DNA of 64,000 bases from Buchnera aphidicola (Ceratoglyphina bambusae) (GTDB lineage: Bacteria; Pseudomonadota; Gammaproteobacteria; Enterobacterales; Enterobacteriaceae). This document shows, piece by piece, positions 47,358-57,349 of the stretch (position 1 is its first letter; every line of letters begins with the position of its first letter). Location: positions 124,001 through 188,000 of the forward strand of contig NZ_CP134982.1 in assembly GCF_039363085.1 (NCBI RefSeq), written 5' to 3'. The position numbers were made by a program, and so were the translations under genes. A model generated the notes under the pieces. It was not told the origin of the DNA and did no database searches. It was given only the letters and a program-made list of their open reading frames with translations.

Positions 47358-48590
47358 TTATCTTATAATCCAACTATTTATTTTGTCAATAATGCTTTTT
47401 AAAAAATTTTTATATTTATATTTTTTTTTAAAACTTTTGTTTTTAATTACATATTTTAATAATCCCACTGCAGTAGAATAAATTGGATCATATGTTTTTT
47501 TATTTTTATCTTGTATGTCTTTAGGAATAGCTATTCTGACTTGTGTTAAAAATATTTTTTTTGCACATTCTTTGAGAAATTTTATTTTAGATCCCCCTCC
47601 AGTTATAACTATTCCCTTTTTTAATTCCATTTCTGTTCCATTTTTGTGTAAATCTTTTTGTATTTTTATAATTTTTTTTTTTACTATATTTAACAATTCT
47701 ATATATCTAGGTTCTATTACTTCTATTAATTTTTGTATTGTAACATTTTTTATTATGTTCCCTTTTTTATCTAATACATTATTATTTTTAATTTTTTCTA
47801 GTATTGGTATAGTAGTACATCCATATTTTATTTTTATATTTTCAGCGGTTTTATAAGATAAAGAAAATGCATATGATATATCACTGGTGACTAAATCACT
47901 AGCATATGGTATAACATGATTATATATAGAATATCCATTATGATATAAACTTAAATCTATAGAATTACTTCCTATATCAATCATGCATACTCCAAATTTT
48001 TTTTCTTCATTAGTTAATACAGCTTCACTAGAAGCTATGCCAGAAAATATTAATTTTTTAACTTTAATTTTACATTTTTCTATAGATTTTTTTATATTTT
48101 TATATATATCTTGATGGCATGTAATTAAGTGTACTTTTGCTTTCATTCTCATTCCAGATAATCCTATTGGATTTTTTATTCCTGTTCTTTTATCTATAGA
48201 ATACTCTTGAGGTATTACATGCAAGATTGTATGTTCATCATTTATTTTTACTGATTTAGCTGAATATATTACGTCATTAATATCTTTTTTTTTGATTTCT
48301 TTTCCAGAAATTGGTAATATTCCAATTTCATTTTTACATTTTATTTTTTCATGAGATATTGACAAATATGCTGATTTTATTTTATGTTTTGCCATTTTTT
48401 CTGCTTTTGTTATTGATTTTTTGATACAACTTCTTATTGATTCTAGATCATATATTCCTTTCTTATTAATACCTTCAGATCTGTTTTTTCCTATTCCTAT
48501 AATTTTTATATTATTGTCTTGTATTTCTCCTATTAATGTAACTATTTTGTTATGTCCTATTTCTATACCTGTAATTAATATTTTTTCCAT
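47358..48590 (-). CDS. ftsA: Cell division protein FtsA
   Basis: Actin-like protein that anchors FtsZ to the membrane; about 410 residues (420 in E. coli). ATPase-fold motifs are visible: GIEIGHNKIVTLIGE, VIPQEYSIDKRTGIKNPIGLSGMRM, MIDIGSNSIDLSLY and VITGGGSKI. The C-terminal amphipathic membrane helix is kept (LKSIIDKINSWIIR). I start it at the ATG at 48590; an in-frame GTG at 48602 would add four residues. The wall-synthesis genes normally upstream are absent. Confidence 0.97.
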   Translation of the reverse strand: MEKILITGIEIGHNKIVTLIGEIQDNNIKIIGIGKNRSEGINKKGIYDLESIRSCIKKSITKAEKMAKHKIKSAYLSISHEKIKCKNEIGILPISGKEIKKKDINDVIYSAKSVKINDEHTILHVIPQEYSIDKRTGIKNPIGLSGMRMKAKVHLITCHQDIYKNIKKSIEKCKIKVKKLIFSGIASSEAVLTNEEKKFGVCMIDIGSNSIDLSLYHNGYSIYNHVIPYASDLVTSDISYAFSLSYKTAENIKIKYGCTTIPILEKIKNNNVLDKKGNIIKNVTIQKLIEVIEPRYIELLNIVKKKIIKIQKDLHKNGTEMELKKGIVITGGGSKIKFLKECAKKIFLTQVRIAIPKDIQDKNKKTYDPIYSTAVGLLKYVIKNKSFKKKYKYKNFLKSIIDKINSWIIR

Positions 48591-49045
48591 TTTATATGTC
48601 ACTTTTATATGTTATATGTATAACATTTTAAAATTTATAATTAATTATTTTTTTTTTAAAAAAAAATTTTATTTTTACAAGTTTTAAAAATAATGTTTTT
48701 TTATTTTTTTTATTTTTTTTTAAATTTTATTTAACAAAAATTTAATATAAAAAAATATAAAATTCTTTATTTTTTATTTTTATTAAAATATATATTGTTT
48801 TTTAAGATTTTTTATATAGAAAATATATAAACTAATTTCTGTATTTTATAAATTTTTATTTTTTGTTCTTATAAGTTTTGTTATAATTTATTTAAATTTG
48901 TCAAACATAAGTTATAAGTTTTATTAATATAATAAGAATATTATAAAAAATTTTTAAATAAATATTATAGCATTTTAAAATTTAAATTTAAAAATTTTTA
49001 ATTTAATATTTAATATTTTATATTATTATTTAATATAATTTATTT
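48591..49045. other. Gene-free region between rsmH and ftsA (lost wall-synthesis cluster)
   Basis: About 455 bases, nearly all A/T, joining two same-strand genes that in E. coli flank the dcw cluster (ftsL, ftsI, murE, murF, mraY, murD, ftsW, murG, murC, ddlB, ftsQ). None of these is present and I see no recognisable fragment. The region includes the ftsA leader. Confidence 0.65.
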
Positions 49046-49990
49046 TTATTTTTTTTTTAATATAGCAACTCTTAATATCGCGCTTCTAGAACTTGGATTT
49101 TTTTTAATCTCTTTTTTTTTTGGTTTTATTTTTTTTAAAATTTTTAATTGTTTGTTATAATTAAGTTTTTTGACTTCTTTATTTGTTATAGGCAATTTTA
49201 TTGGTATGTTTAAATTCATGCTATTTTCTTTCATAAATTTTTTTATTATTTTATCTTCTAATGAATTAAAACTTATTACTAATAATCTTCCATTTGGGGC
49301 TAAAATTTTTAATGAATCTTTTAATATTTTTTTTATAGATTTTAATTCTTTGTTAATATAAATTCTTATTGCTTGAAATGATCTAGTAGATGGATTTTTT
49401 TTTCTATTTTTGTTAGAAATTACATTATTTATTATTTTAGATAGTTCTAATGTTCTTTTTATTTTTTTTTTTCTTCTGTGTTTAATTATAGATTTAGCTA
49501 TATTTTTTGAAAATCTTTCTTCTCCAAATTTTTTTAATATTTTACATATGTCTTTCTCACTACTTTTATTTATCCACTCTTCAGCAGAAATACCAATGTT
49601 TTGATTTATTCTCATATCTAACGGTCCATCTAAAGTAAATGAAAATCCTCTTTTTTTGTCATATATTTGATTTTTAGATATTCCTAAATCTAATAATATT
49701 CCATTTACTTTTTTTGTTATATTAAATTTTTTTGTGTATTTTAACAAATTTTCAAAAGAATCATTTATAAAATGAAAATTTTTATTTTCAATTTTTTTTG
49801 AAAACTTCAAAGTATTTGGATCTTTATCAAAAGAATATAAAAAACCATTTTTTTTTATTTTTTTTAATATATTTTTTGAATGCCCTCCTAATCCAAATGT
49901 ACAATCTATATATATTCCATTTTTTTTTATTTTTAAATTTTTTATTACTTCTTTTAATAATACTGAAACATGATTTTTATATATTTTCAT
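49046..49990 (-). CDS. rsmH: 16S rRNA (cytosine-1402-N4)-methyltransferase
   Basis: Methylates C1402 in the ribosomal P site; 314 residues (313 in E. coli). HVSVLLKEVI at the N-terminus, the SAM-binding DCTFGLGGHS, LLDLGISKNQIYDKKRGFSF and FQAIRIYINKEL are conserved, and the C-terminus ends with the typical NPSSRSAILRVA. It is the only survivor of the start of the mraZ-rsmH-ftsL cluster. It lies 45 bases after ilvH on the same strand. Confidence 0.98.
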   Translation of the reverse strand: MKIYKNHVSVLLKEVIKNLKIKKNGIYIDCTFGLGGHSKNILKKIKKNGFLYSFDKDPNTLKFSKKIENKNFHFINDSFENLLKYTKKFNITKKVNGILLDLGISKNQIYDKKRGFSFTLDGPLDMRINQNIGISAEEWINKSSEKDICKILKKFGEERFSKNIAKSIIKHRRKKKIKRTLELSKIINNVISNKNRKKNPSTRSFQAIRIYINKELKSIKKILKDSLKILAPNGRLLVISFNSLEDKIIKKFMKENSMNLNIPIKLPITNKEVKKLNYNKQLKILKKIKPKKKEIKKNPSSRSAILRVAILKKK

Positions 49991-50035
49991 ATATTTTTAT
50001 TTTTATATTTATAAGATAAATTTTTTTATATTGTT

Positions 50036-50278
50036 TTATTTTTTTTTAATTATTTTTACATGTGATATATTTATCAATCCTAATAATTTTTTTTTTATTT
50101 GATTTGTAATATTTTTACTATTTTTTAGTTTTATTAATGCTTCTGATATTTTTCTATTTTTTTTAAAAGGTTTTACTATTATTTTTTCTATATTATATCC
50201 TCTTTGAGAAAATATTCCTATTATTCTAGAAAGAACTCCTGGTTTATTATCTAATAATATATATAATTTTTTTTTCAT
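50036..50278 (-). CDS. ilvH: Acetolactate synthase III regulatory subunit, ACT domain only
   Basis: 80 residues against 163 in E. coli IlvH. The N-terminal ACT domain is complete and well conserved (LLDNKPGVLSRIIGIFSQRGYNIEKI), but the frame ends where the second, C-terminal domain would begin. Only 45 bases separate it from rsmH, so that domain is deleted rather than shifted out of frame. It follows ilvI after ten bases and is surely cotranscribed. The length is like the single-domain small subunits IlvM and IlvN. It probably still activates IlvI; valine sensitivity is doubtful. Confidence 0.9.
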   Translation of the reverse strand: MKKKLYILLDNKPGVLSRIIGIFSQRGYNIEKIIVKPFKKNRKISEALIKLKNSKNITNQIKKKLLGLINISHVKIIKKK

Positions 50279-50288
50279 TAAAAATTTC

Positions 50289-51983
50289 CTAATATTTTTT
50301 TAGAATCATTTTGTTCATTCCTAAGCCTTTTTTTTGCATAGGATAAACATGTTCTGAAGAATCTATTTTTATATCTAAAAAAACTAAGTTATTTTTTTTA
50401 GTTTTATTTATAGCATATTTAATTTTTTTATACACTTGTGTTTTTTCATTTACTCTTATTCCTATATGTCCATATGACTCTACTAGTTTTACAAAATCAG
50501 GAAGTGATTTCATGTATGATTGAGAATATCTACTTGAATAATTTATATCTTGCCATTGTTTAACCATTCCTAATACACTATTGTTTAAATTTATTATTAA
50601 AATTGAAATGTTATATTGTTTTGCAGTAGAAAGTTCTTGTATATTCATTTGTATACTTCCATCTCCTGTTATGCAAATTACAGTTTTTTTAGGAAATGCA
50701 AGTTTTACACCTAAAGCTGCTGGCAACCCAAAACCCATAGTTCCTAATCCGCCTGAATTTATCCAAAATCTAGGTTTTTCAAAAGAATAATGTAATGCTG
50801 TGAACATTTGGTGTTGGCCAACATCAGAAGCTATATATGCTTTACCTTTCGTAATTTGCCATAATTTTTCTATAACATATTGTGGTTTAATTTTTTTTGA
50901 ATTATTATTATATTTAAGGCTATTTATACTTCTCCAAGATTGTATTTTTATCCACCATTTTTTTATATTATTTTTATATTTTTTTTTTTCAAAAATTTTA
51001 ATTATTTTTTTAATAATTTTTTTTGCATCTCCAATAATAGATATATTAGATCTTATAGTTTTTGATATTGATGTAGGATCTATATCTATGTGAATAATTT
51101 TGGCATTTGGGCAATATTTTGAAACATTGTTTGTAGTTCTATCATCAAACCTAACTCCTATAGCTAATATTAAATCTGAATAATGCATTGCCATATTAGC
51201 TTCATAAGTTCCGTGCATACCTAACATGCCTAGACATTGTATATGTCTTCCTGATATAGATCCTAGCGCCATTAAAGAAGTAGTTATAGGAAAATTTAAT
51301 TTTTCTAAAATTTTTTTTAAATGTTTACTACAGTTAGAAGATATTGTTCCACCTCCTACATATATAACAGGTTTTTTAGATTGTGTTAATTTTTCAAATA
51401 TTTTATTTATTTGTTTTTTTTTGTTATATATTTTGTTCTTATTTTTTATTTTTATTTTTTTATAAAAAAAATATTTTTTATTTACTTCATTTGATAATAT
51501 ATTTTTAGGAATATCAATTACTACAGGTCCTTTTCTTCCATTTAATGATATATAGAAAGATTCATTTATAATATCATATATTTCTTCTGATTTTTTAATC
51601 AAAAAACTATGTTTTACAATAGGTCTAGATATTCCTATCATGTCACATTCTTGAAAAGCATCGTATCCTATTAATGAAGAATCTACTTGTCCTGAAATTA
51701 TTATCATCGGTATAGAGTCCATATAAGCTGTAGCTATTCCAGTTATTGCATTAGTAGCTCCAGGACCTGAAGTTACTAAAACCACGCCTATATTTCCAGT
51801 AGATCTAGCATATCCATCAGCCATATGAGTAGCAGCTTGTTCATGTCTAACTAATATATGATTTATTTTACCTATTCTTTTTATAGAATCATAAATATCT
51901 AAAACAGCTCCTCCAGGATATCCAAATATATATTTCGTATTTTTTTTTATTAAAGATTTTACAACTATGTCCGCTCCTAACAT
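50289..51983 (-). CDS. ilvI: Acetolactate synthase III catalytic subunit
   Basis: First common enzyme of branched-chain amino-acid synthesis; about 564 residues (574 in E. coli). Conserved parts include [13 protein letters not shown], the ThDP-activating Glu in [43 protein letters not shown], and the ThDP/Mg motif [12 protein letters not shown] through NLNN. I place the start at the ATG at 51983 ([11 protein letters not shown]), seven bases after an AAGGTA ribosome site. A TTG at 52013 is in frame but less likely. Confidence 0.97.
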   Translation of the reverse strand: MLGADIVVKSLIKKNTKYIFGYPGGAVLDIYDSIKRIGKINHILVRHEQAATHMADGYARSTGNIGVVLVTSGPGATNAITGIATAYMDSIPMIIISGQVDSSLIGYDAFQECDMIGISRPIVKHSFLIKKSEEIYDIINESFYISLNGRKGPVVIDIPKNILSNEVNKKYFFYKKIKIKNKNKIYNKKKQINKIFEKLTQSKKPVIYVGGGTISSNCSKHLKKILEKLNFPITTSLMALGSISGRHIQCLGMLGMHGTYEANMAMHYSDLILAIGVRFDDRTTNNVSKYCPNAKIIHIDIDPTSISKTIRSNISIIGDAKKIIKKIIKIFEKKKYKNNIKKWWIKIQSWRSINSLKYNNNSKKIKPQYVIEKLWQITKGKAYIASDVGQHQMFTALHYSFEKPRFWINSGGLGTMGFGLPAALGVKLAFPKKTVICITGDGSIQMNIQELSTAKQYNISILIINLNNSVLGMVKQWQDINYSSRYSQSYMKSLPDFVKLVESYGHIGIRVNEKTQVYKKIKYAINKTKKNNLVFLDIKIDSSEHVYPMQKKGLGMNKMILKKY

Positions 51984-52307
51984 TTTTTTTACCTTGTTTT
52001 TTTTATATAACAATTTTATTATTTTGTTTAATAATAATTAAATAATTTTATTTTTTTAAAAAAATATAATTTTAAATTTTGTTATTTTATATAAATTTTT
52101 ATTGTTATAATATTAAATAAAATATAATATTATAAATATTTTTTATCTTTTTTTTCAAAAATTTTATTTTTTTATAATAATATATTCTAATAAAAATTTT
52201 ATTTTTATTTTATGAAATATATATATTATATATAAATAACATTTTAATTAATATTATCATATAATTTTATAAATTGTTTTTTTTAAAATTTTATATAAGA
52301 GATTGTT
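51984..52307. other. Gene-free divergent region between ilvI and degP
   Basis: 324 A/T-rich bases holding the divergent 5' regions of ilvI and degP. I see no leader peptide, no leuA-like gene, no tRNA and no clear hairpin. A TAAGAGATTGTT ribosome site precedes degP at the right end. Confidence 0.55.
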
Positions 52308-53702
52308 ATGAACAAAATTATTTTTTTTACTAAATTTTTTATATATTTTTTATTTTTAGGGATTTTATTAAATTCACCAAATTATTCATTTTGTTCTGAA
52401 ATAAAAAGTTTACATAATTATCAAGAATTGCCTAGTTTATCTTGCATGCTAGAAAAAGCAATGCCTTCTGTAGTAAGTATAGATGTAGAAGGATCTAAAC
52501 TTTTTTACAAAGAAAATAATAATGATAATACTTTTTTATATTCATATGAAAATGATAAAAACAATAAAAACAATAAAAAGTTAGAAAGAAGATATTTTAA
52601 TGCATTAGGATCAGGTGTAATAATAGATTCTAAAAAAGGATATGTAGTAACTAATAATCATGTTATTAGTGATGCTAATGACATACAGGTTAAATTAAAC
52701 GATGGTAGATATTTTAATGCTAAAATTGTTGGAGCTGATATAAATTCAGATATAGCAGTTATAAAATTAGAAAATCCTAAAAATTTAACTGAAATAAAAT
52801 TTTTTGACTCTGATAAAGTTAAAATAGGAGATTATGCCATTGCTATAGGTAATCCATATGGATTAGGAAATACTGCAACTTATGGAATTGTTTCTGCTAT
52901 TTGTAGAAATGGTTTAAATATTGAAAATTATGAAAATTTTATTCAAACTGATGCTGCTATTAATAAAGGGAGCTCCGGCGGGGCTTTAGTTAACTTAAAT
53001 GGAGAATTAATTGGATTAAATACTGCTATATTATCTCCTAAAGAAGGTAATATAGGAATAGGATTTTCCATACCATCTAATATGATTAAAGATTTAATAG
53101 ATCAAATAATTAAATATGGTAAAGTTCAAAAAAAAGAATTAGGTATTATAGGCATTGAAGTAAATGATTCTATTTCTAAATTAATGCAATTAAAAGTTAA
53201 TAATGGAATTTTTATAAGTGAAATTATATCAGATTCTATTGCTGAACAATTTGATATCAGACCTGGTGACATAATTATATCTATGAATAATAAAAAAATA
53301 AATAATTTTTTATCATTTAAAGCTGAAATATATTCATTTCCTTTAAACAAAGAAATAAAACTAAAAATAATGAGAAATGAAAATATAAAAGATTTTTTTA
53401 TAAAAATAAATGATATTAGTATTTCTAAACTTAATTATTTAAATATGTATAATAAAATACCAGGTTTAGGAATTTCTATGATTTCTAAAAATGGGAAAAA
53501 TATTATTAAAGTAAAATATGTAAAATTTAAAAGTCAAGCATATAAAATAGGATTTAGAAAAGATGATATTATAATTAATATAAATAATAATAAAGTAAAA
53601 GATTTTAAAGAGCTAGATAATTTAATATCTAAAAAAGATTCTATGTTTATATTTTATATAAAAAGAGGAGAAAGAAATATATATTTATTTATGAATTCTT
53701 AA
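52308..53702 (+). CDS. degP: Periplasmic serine protease/chaperone DegP (HtrA)
   Basis: Envelope quality-control protease, 464 residues (474 in E. coli). A signal peptide covers about the first 30 residues (KIIFFTKFFIYFLFLGILL). The catalytic triad is visible: His in VTNNHVISDA, Asp in DINSDIAVIKL and Ser in NKGSSGGALVN. Two PDZ-like regions follow (IFISEIISDSIAEQFDIRPGD... and a diverged C-terminal copy with AYKIGFRKDDIIININ). It could equally be called DegQ by similarity alone, but the htrA position beside dapD fits Buchnera. Confidence 0.95.
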   Translation: MNKIIFFTKFFIYFLFLGILLNSPNYSFCSEIKSLHNYQELPSLSCMLEKAMPSVVSIDVEGSKLFYKENNNDNTFLYSYENDKNNKNNKKLERRYFNALGSGVIIDSKKGYVVTNNHVISDANDIQVKLNDGRYFNAKIVGADINSDIAVIKLENPKNLTEIKFFDSDKVKIGDYAIAIGNPYGLGNTATYGIVSAICRNGLNIENYENFIQTDAAINKGSSGGALVNLNGELIGLNTAILSPKEGNIGIGFSIPSNMIKDLIDQIIKYGKVQKKELGIIGIEVNDSISKLMQLKVNNGIFISEIISDSIAEQFDIRPGDIIISMNNKKINNFLSFKAEIYSFPLNKEIKLKIMRNENIKDFFIKINDISISKLNYLNMYNKIPGLGISMISKNGKNIIKVKYVKFKSQAYKIGFRKDDIIININNNKVKDFKELDNLISKKDSMFIFYIKRGERNIYLFMNS

Positions 53703-53707
53703 AAAAA

Positions 53708-53752
53708 TTTGTTCTTCCGATAAAATGTTGTCAGAAGAACAAAATGTTTTTT
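53708..53752. terminator. Bidirectional terminator between degP and dapD
   Basis: TTTGTTCTTC (53708-53717) pairs perfectly with GAAGAACAAA (53734-53743). A T run (GTTTTTTA) follows on the plus strand. The minus strand also runs into a T-rich stretch. It lies between convergent genes and can serve both. Confidence 0.8.
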
Positions 53753-53762
53753 ATAAATTATT

Positions 53763-54584
53763 TTAACAATTTCTTAATATTTTATTTATTTTTGTTTTAT
53801 TTAATGTTTTTGAATCTACTTTTTTAACTATAACTGCGCAATATAAATTGTGTTTTTTATCATTGGATGGTAAAGATCCAGAAACTACTACAGAACCTTT
53901 TGGTACTATTCCATATGATATTTTTCCTGTTTCTCTATCATATATTTTAGTACTTTGTCCAATATATACACCCATAGATATTACTGATCCTTCTTCTATT
54001 ATGACTCCTTCAACTATTTCTGATCTTGCACCTATAAAACAATTTTTTTCTATTATAGTAGGATTACATTGTATTGGTTCTAACACCCCACCTATACCTA
54101 CTCCTCCAGATATATGTACATTATCACCAATTTGAGCACAAGAGCCTATAGTAGACCATGTATCTATCATAGTATTTTTTCCTATATAAGCTCCTATGTT
54201 TATATAACATGGCATTAATACACTATTTTTGTTTATAAATGATCCATATCTTACTGTAGCCTGAGGCACTACTCTAACTTTTTCTTTTTCAAATTGTTCA
54301 TCATGATAATCTGTATATTTTAATTTTATTTTATCATAATATGTAGTTTCTAAACTATGTATAATTTTACTTTTAGATAACATAAATTTTAACAATATAG
54401 CTTTTTTTATCCATTCATTAGTTTTCCATGAACCATTTTTTTTTTCTGATACTTTTATTTCTCCATTATCTAACATTTTTAATACTTTATTAATAGAGTT
54501 TTTTAAATCTTTGTTTTTTTCTTTTATATTAATTTTATCTTTTTTTTCAAATGAATTTTCTATAATTTCTTTTATTTTATTCAT
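53763..54584 (-). CDS. dapD: Tetrahydrodipicolinate N-succinyltransferase
   Basis: Succinylates tetrahydrodipicolinate in the lysine and diaminopimelate pathway; 273 residues (274 in E. coli). The left-handed beta-helix hexapeptide repeats run through [54 protein letters not shown] and [19 protein letters not shown] and VVSGSLPS are conserved. Because peptidoglycan genes are gone from this region, its main use may be lysine for the host. Confidence 0.98.
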   Translation of the reverse strand: MNKIKEIIENSFEKKDKINIKEKNKDLKNSINKVLKMLDNGEIKVSEKKNGSWKTNEWIKKAILLKFMLSKSKIIHSLETTYYDKIKLKYTDYHDEQFEKEKVRVVPQATVRYGSFINKNSVLMPCYINIGAYIGKNTMIDTWSTIGSCAQIGDNVHISGGVGIGGVLEPIQCNPTIIEKNCFIGARSEIVEGVIIEEGSVISMGVYIGQSTKIYDRETGKISYGIVPKGSVVVSGSLPSNDKKHNLYCAVIVKKVDSKTLNKTKINKILRNC

Positions 54585-54686
54585 ATTTTTCTCTTTATTG
54601 AAATTATTTAAATATTAATATACATTTAAAAAATATTATAACATTTTTATGTATTATTTATTAATATTTTTTATATTTTATTTTAA

Positions 54687-55442
54687 TTACAATGTTAAAA
54701 TTTTACATCCTTTTTTTGTAACTAAAACTGTATGCTCATATTGAGCTGAATAACTTTTATCTTTTGTTTTTACTGTCCACCCATCCTTACAAGTATATAC
54801 TTCTTTTTTTCCATAATTTATCATTGGCTCTATTGTAAATGTCATTCCTTCTTTTAAAATTATATTTGTATTTTTATTTTTATAATGAAGAACATAAGGT
54901 TCTTCATGAAACATTTTACCTATTCCATGACCACAATATTCTTCTACTATAGAAAATTTTTTTTTTGATATATATTCTTCTATTTTAGATCCTATAGTTG
55001 ATATGCTTATATTTGGTTTGATTGATTCAATAGCTTTATACATACTTTTTTTAGTAGTTTTACATAAATGTATATATTTTTTTTTTACATTACCTACAAA
55101 AAACATTCTAGAAGAATCTCCATGATATTCATTTTTTATTATAGATATATCTATGTTTACTATATCACCATCTTTTAATTTGTCTATATTATTAGGTATA
55201 CCATGACAAACTGTATCATTTATGGAGATACAAGTAGATTTTGGGAAACCATTGTATCCCAAGCATGCAGGTATAGCTTTTTGTTTGTTTATAATATAAT
55301 TATGACAAATTTTATCTATTTTTTCCGTAGTTATACCAGGAACTATATAATTTTCTATCATGTTTAAAACTTTTGCTGTTAATTTACCTACATATTTCAT
55401 TTTTTCTATTTCTTTTTTATTTTTTATTTTTATATTTTTCAT
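54687..55442 (-). CDS. map: Methionine aminopeptidase
   Basis: Removes the N-terminal Met from new proteins; 251 residues (264 in E. coli). Metal ligands are visible: two Asp in VNIDISIIKNEYHGDSS, His in GHGIGKMFHEEP, Glu in FTIEPMI and Glu in QYEHTVLV. The substrate-site His is in NDTVCHGIP. It is divergent from rpsB across 109 bases, as in E. coli. Confidence 0.98.
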   Translation of the reverse strand: MKNIKIKNKKEIEKMKYVGKLTAKVLNMIENYIVPGITTEKIDKICHNYIINKQKAIPACLGYNGFPKSTCISINDTVCHGIPNNIDKLKDGDIVNIDISIIKNEYHGDSSRMFFVGNVKKKYIHLCKTTKKSMYKAIESIKPNISISTIGSKIEEYISKKKFSIVEEYCGHGIGKMFHEEPYVLHYKNKNTNIILKEGMTFTIEPMINYGKKEVYTCKDGWTVKTKDKSYSAQYEHTVLVTKKGCKILTL

Positions 55443-55551
55443 ATTTTTTAATTTTTATATTTATTCAATAATTTTATTATTATAATATTTATTATAGTTT
55501 ATAATAAAAAATAATTTATTTTTTGTTTTTTTTAAAATTTTAGGAATATTA

Positions 55552-56250
55552 ATGAAAACTATATCTATGAAAGATATGTTAAACGCTGGAGTACATTTCG
55601 GCCATCAATCTCGTTATTGGAATCCAAAAATGAAGCCATTTATTTTTGGAACTCAAAATAAAATTCATATAATAAATTTAGAAAAGACTTTGCCGTTATT
55701 AAATTCTGCTGTATTAGAATTAAAAAGAATTTCAAAAATTGGTAACAAAATTTTATTTGTAGGAACAAAAAAAGTTTCTTCTAATATAATCAAAGAAACA
55801 GCAATATTTTGCAAACAATTTTATGTAAATAATAGATGGTTGGGAGGAATGCTAACTAATTGGAAAACTGTTAGACAATCTATAAAAAGATTAAAAGATT
55901 TAGAAATAGAATCTTCTGATGGAACTTTTGATAAATTGACAAAAAAAGAAGTCTTATTAAAAATTAGAAAGTTAAATAAATTGGAAAATAGCTTTGGTGG
56001 AATAAAAAATATGGGAGGTCTTCCAGATGCAATGTTTATTATAGATGCAAATCATGAAAAAATTGCTATAGAAGAAGCTAACAGTTTAGGAATAAAAGTA
56101 TTTGCTATAGTTGATACCAATTCTAGTCCTGACGGAATAGATTTTATAATTCCAGGAAATGACGATTCTATAAAATCTATAAAATTATATTTAGATATTA
56201 TAAAAGATGCAATTAAAAAAGAAGATACAAATATTATCAAAAAAATATAA
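55552..56250 (+). CDS. rpsB: 30S ribosomal protein S2
   Basis: Small-subunit protein, 232 residues (241 in E. coli). Conserved parts are [54 protein letters not shown] and [29 protein letters not shown] gives a good ribosome site. It is followed by tsf after 56 bases; this pair is the conserved rpsB-tsf operon. Confidence 0.99.
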   Translation: MKTISMKDMLNAGVHFGHQSRYWNPKMKPFIFGTQNKIHIINLEKTLPLLNSAVLELKRISKIGNKILFVGTKKVSSNIIKETAIFCKQFYVNNRWLGGMLTNWKTVRQSIKRLKDLEIESSDGTFDKLTKKEVLLKIRKLNKLENSFGGIKNMGGLPDAMFIIDANHEKIAIEEANSLGIKVFAIVDTNSSPDGIDFIIPGNDDSIKSIKLYLDIIKDAIKKEDTNIIKKI

Positions 56251-56306
56251 ATATTTTAAAATTTTTTATTTTAAATAGTATATTAATTTTATTATAGGAA
56301 TTTTTT

Positions 56307-57131
56307 ATGAATAAAGTTTCTTATGATTTAGTAAAAGAGTTGCGAAATATTACTGGAATAGGTGTTTTAGAATGTAAAAATGCATTATTAAATTCAAACG
56401 GAAATATAAAAAAAGCTATATTAAACTTAAGAAAAGAAGGAATAATAAAAGCAGAAAAAAAAAAAATAAATAAAACATCTAATGGAATTATTTTTTCTTG
56501 CAAAAACAATCATTTTGGTGTAATTTTAGAAATTCTTTGTGAAACAGATTTTGTTTCTAAAAATAAAAATTTTTATAATTTTGGAAAAGAAATAGTAAAA
56601 TATTCATTAAAAAATAAATGTAAAAATTTAATTAAACTAAAGAATGTATTTGAAAATGATAGAATAGAATTATTAAATAAAGTTAATGAAAATATCATAA
56701 TTAATAGATTTAATTTTATTTCTGGGGATATTATTTCTTGTTATTCTCATTATAATAAAATAGGAGTATTATTATCTGCTAGTTTAATTAAAAATAAAAA
56801 AAAAGATTATATAAATTATAAAGAAATATTAAATAATATTGCATTACATATTGCTGCAAACAAGCCTGAATATTTAAATTTTAAAGATATACCTAAAGAT
56901 ATAATTGATAAAGAAAAAATTATTCAGTCTGAGTTGTCTATTAAATTAAATAAACCAAAAGAGTATTTTGAAAAAATAGTTTCCGGTAAAATTAATAAAT
57001 TTTTTTCTAATGTAGTTTTAATGAAGCAAAAATTAGCAATGGATGATAGAAAAACTGTAAAGGAGTTTACTCAAGAAAATAATGTTTTAATTAAAAAATT
57101 TATAAGATTTGAAATTGGAGAATATAAATAA
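56307..57131 (+). CDS. tsf: Elongation factor Ts
   Basis: Guanine-nucleotide exchange factor for EF-Tu; 274 residues (283 in E. coli). The N-terminal VKELRNITGIGVLECKNAL with the UBA-like fold, CETDFVSKN, and HIAANKPEYL are intact. A run of 12 A (56455-56466) encodes KKK in a Lys-rich loop. In E. coli and in larger Buchnera genomes pyrH follows; here a terminator and then frr follow. Confidence 0.98.
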   Translation: MNKVSYDLVKELRNITGIGVLECKNALLNSNGNIKKAILNLRKEGIIKAEKKKINKTSNGIIFSCKNNHFGVILEILCETDFVSKNKNFYNFGKEIVKYSLKNKCKNLIKLKNVFENDRIELLNKVNENIIINRFNFISGDIISCYSHYNKIGVLLSASLIKNKKKDYINYKEILNNIALHIAANKPEYLNFKDIPKDIIDKEKIIQSELSIKLNKPKEYFEKIVSGKINKFFSNVVLMKQKLAMDDRKTVKEFTQENNVLIKKFIRFEIGEYK

Positions 57132-57145
57132 AGTTTAATATTTTA

Positions 57146-57168
57146 AGAAGCTGTTTTTAACAGCTTCT
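57146..57168 (+). terminator. Hairpin terminator after tsf
   Basis: AGAAGCTGTT (57146-57155) pairs perfectly with AACAGCTTCT (57159-57168) around TTT. The following bases (GATAAATTTTATTATAAATTTTTTT) are T-rich after a short gap. It lies 14 bases after the tsf stop and fits an end of the rpsB-tsf transcript. Confidence 0.75.
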
Positions 57169-57349
57169 GATAAATTTTATTATAAATTTTTTTAAAAATA
57201 TTTTTTTTAAAACGATGTTATAATTTAAAAAGTTTTAATTTTTTTTTAAAGTAGTTTATATAAAATAAAGTTTTATATTTGAATTATATTATAATTAAAT
57301 TTTTTTAAATTATAATAATGTGGAATTTAAAAATTTATAGAGGTAAATT

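Noticed and set aside
46834-47481. Proline-rich plus-strand frames opposite ftsZ and ftsA
   Set aside because: The apparent proline runs are the complement of the glycine-rich GTP-binding loops of FtsZ.
49570-50956. DnaA-box-like TTATCCAC sites at 49570 and 50948 as a replication origin
   Set aside because: Both lie in coding sequence (rsmH and ilvI), far apart, with no cluster and no dnaA, gidA or dnaN nearby.
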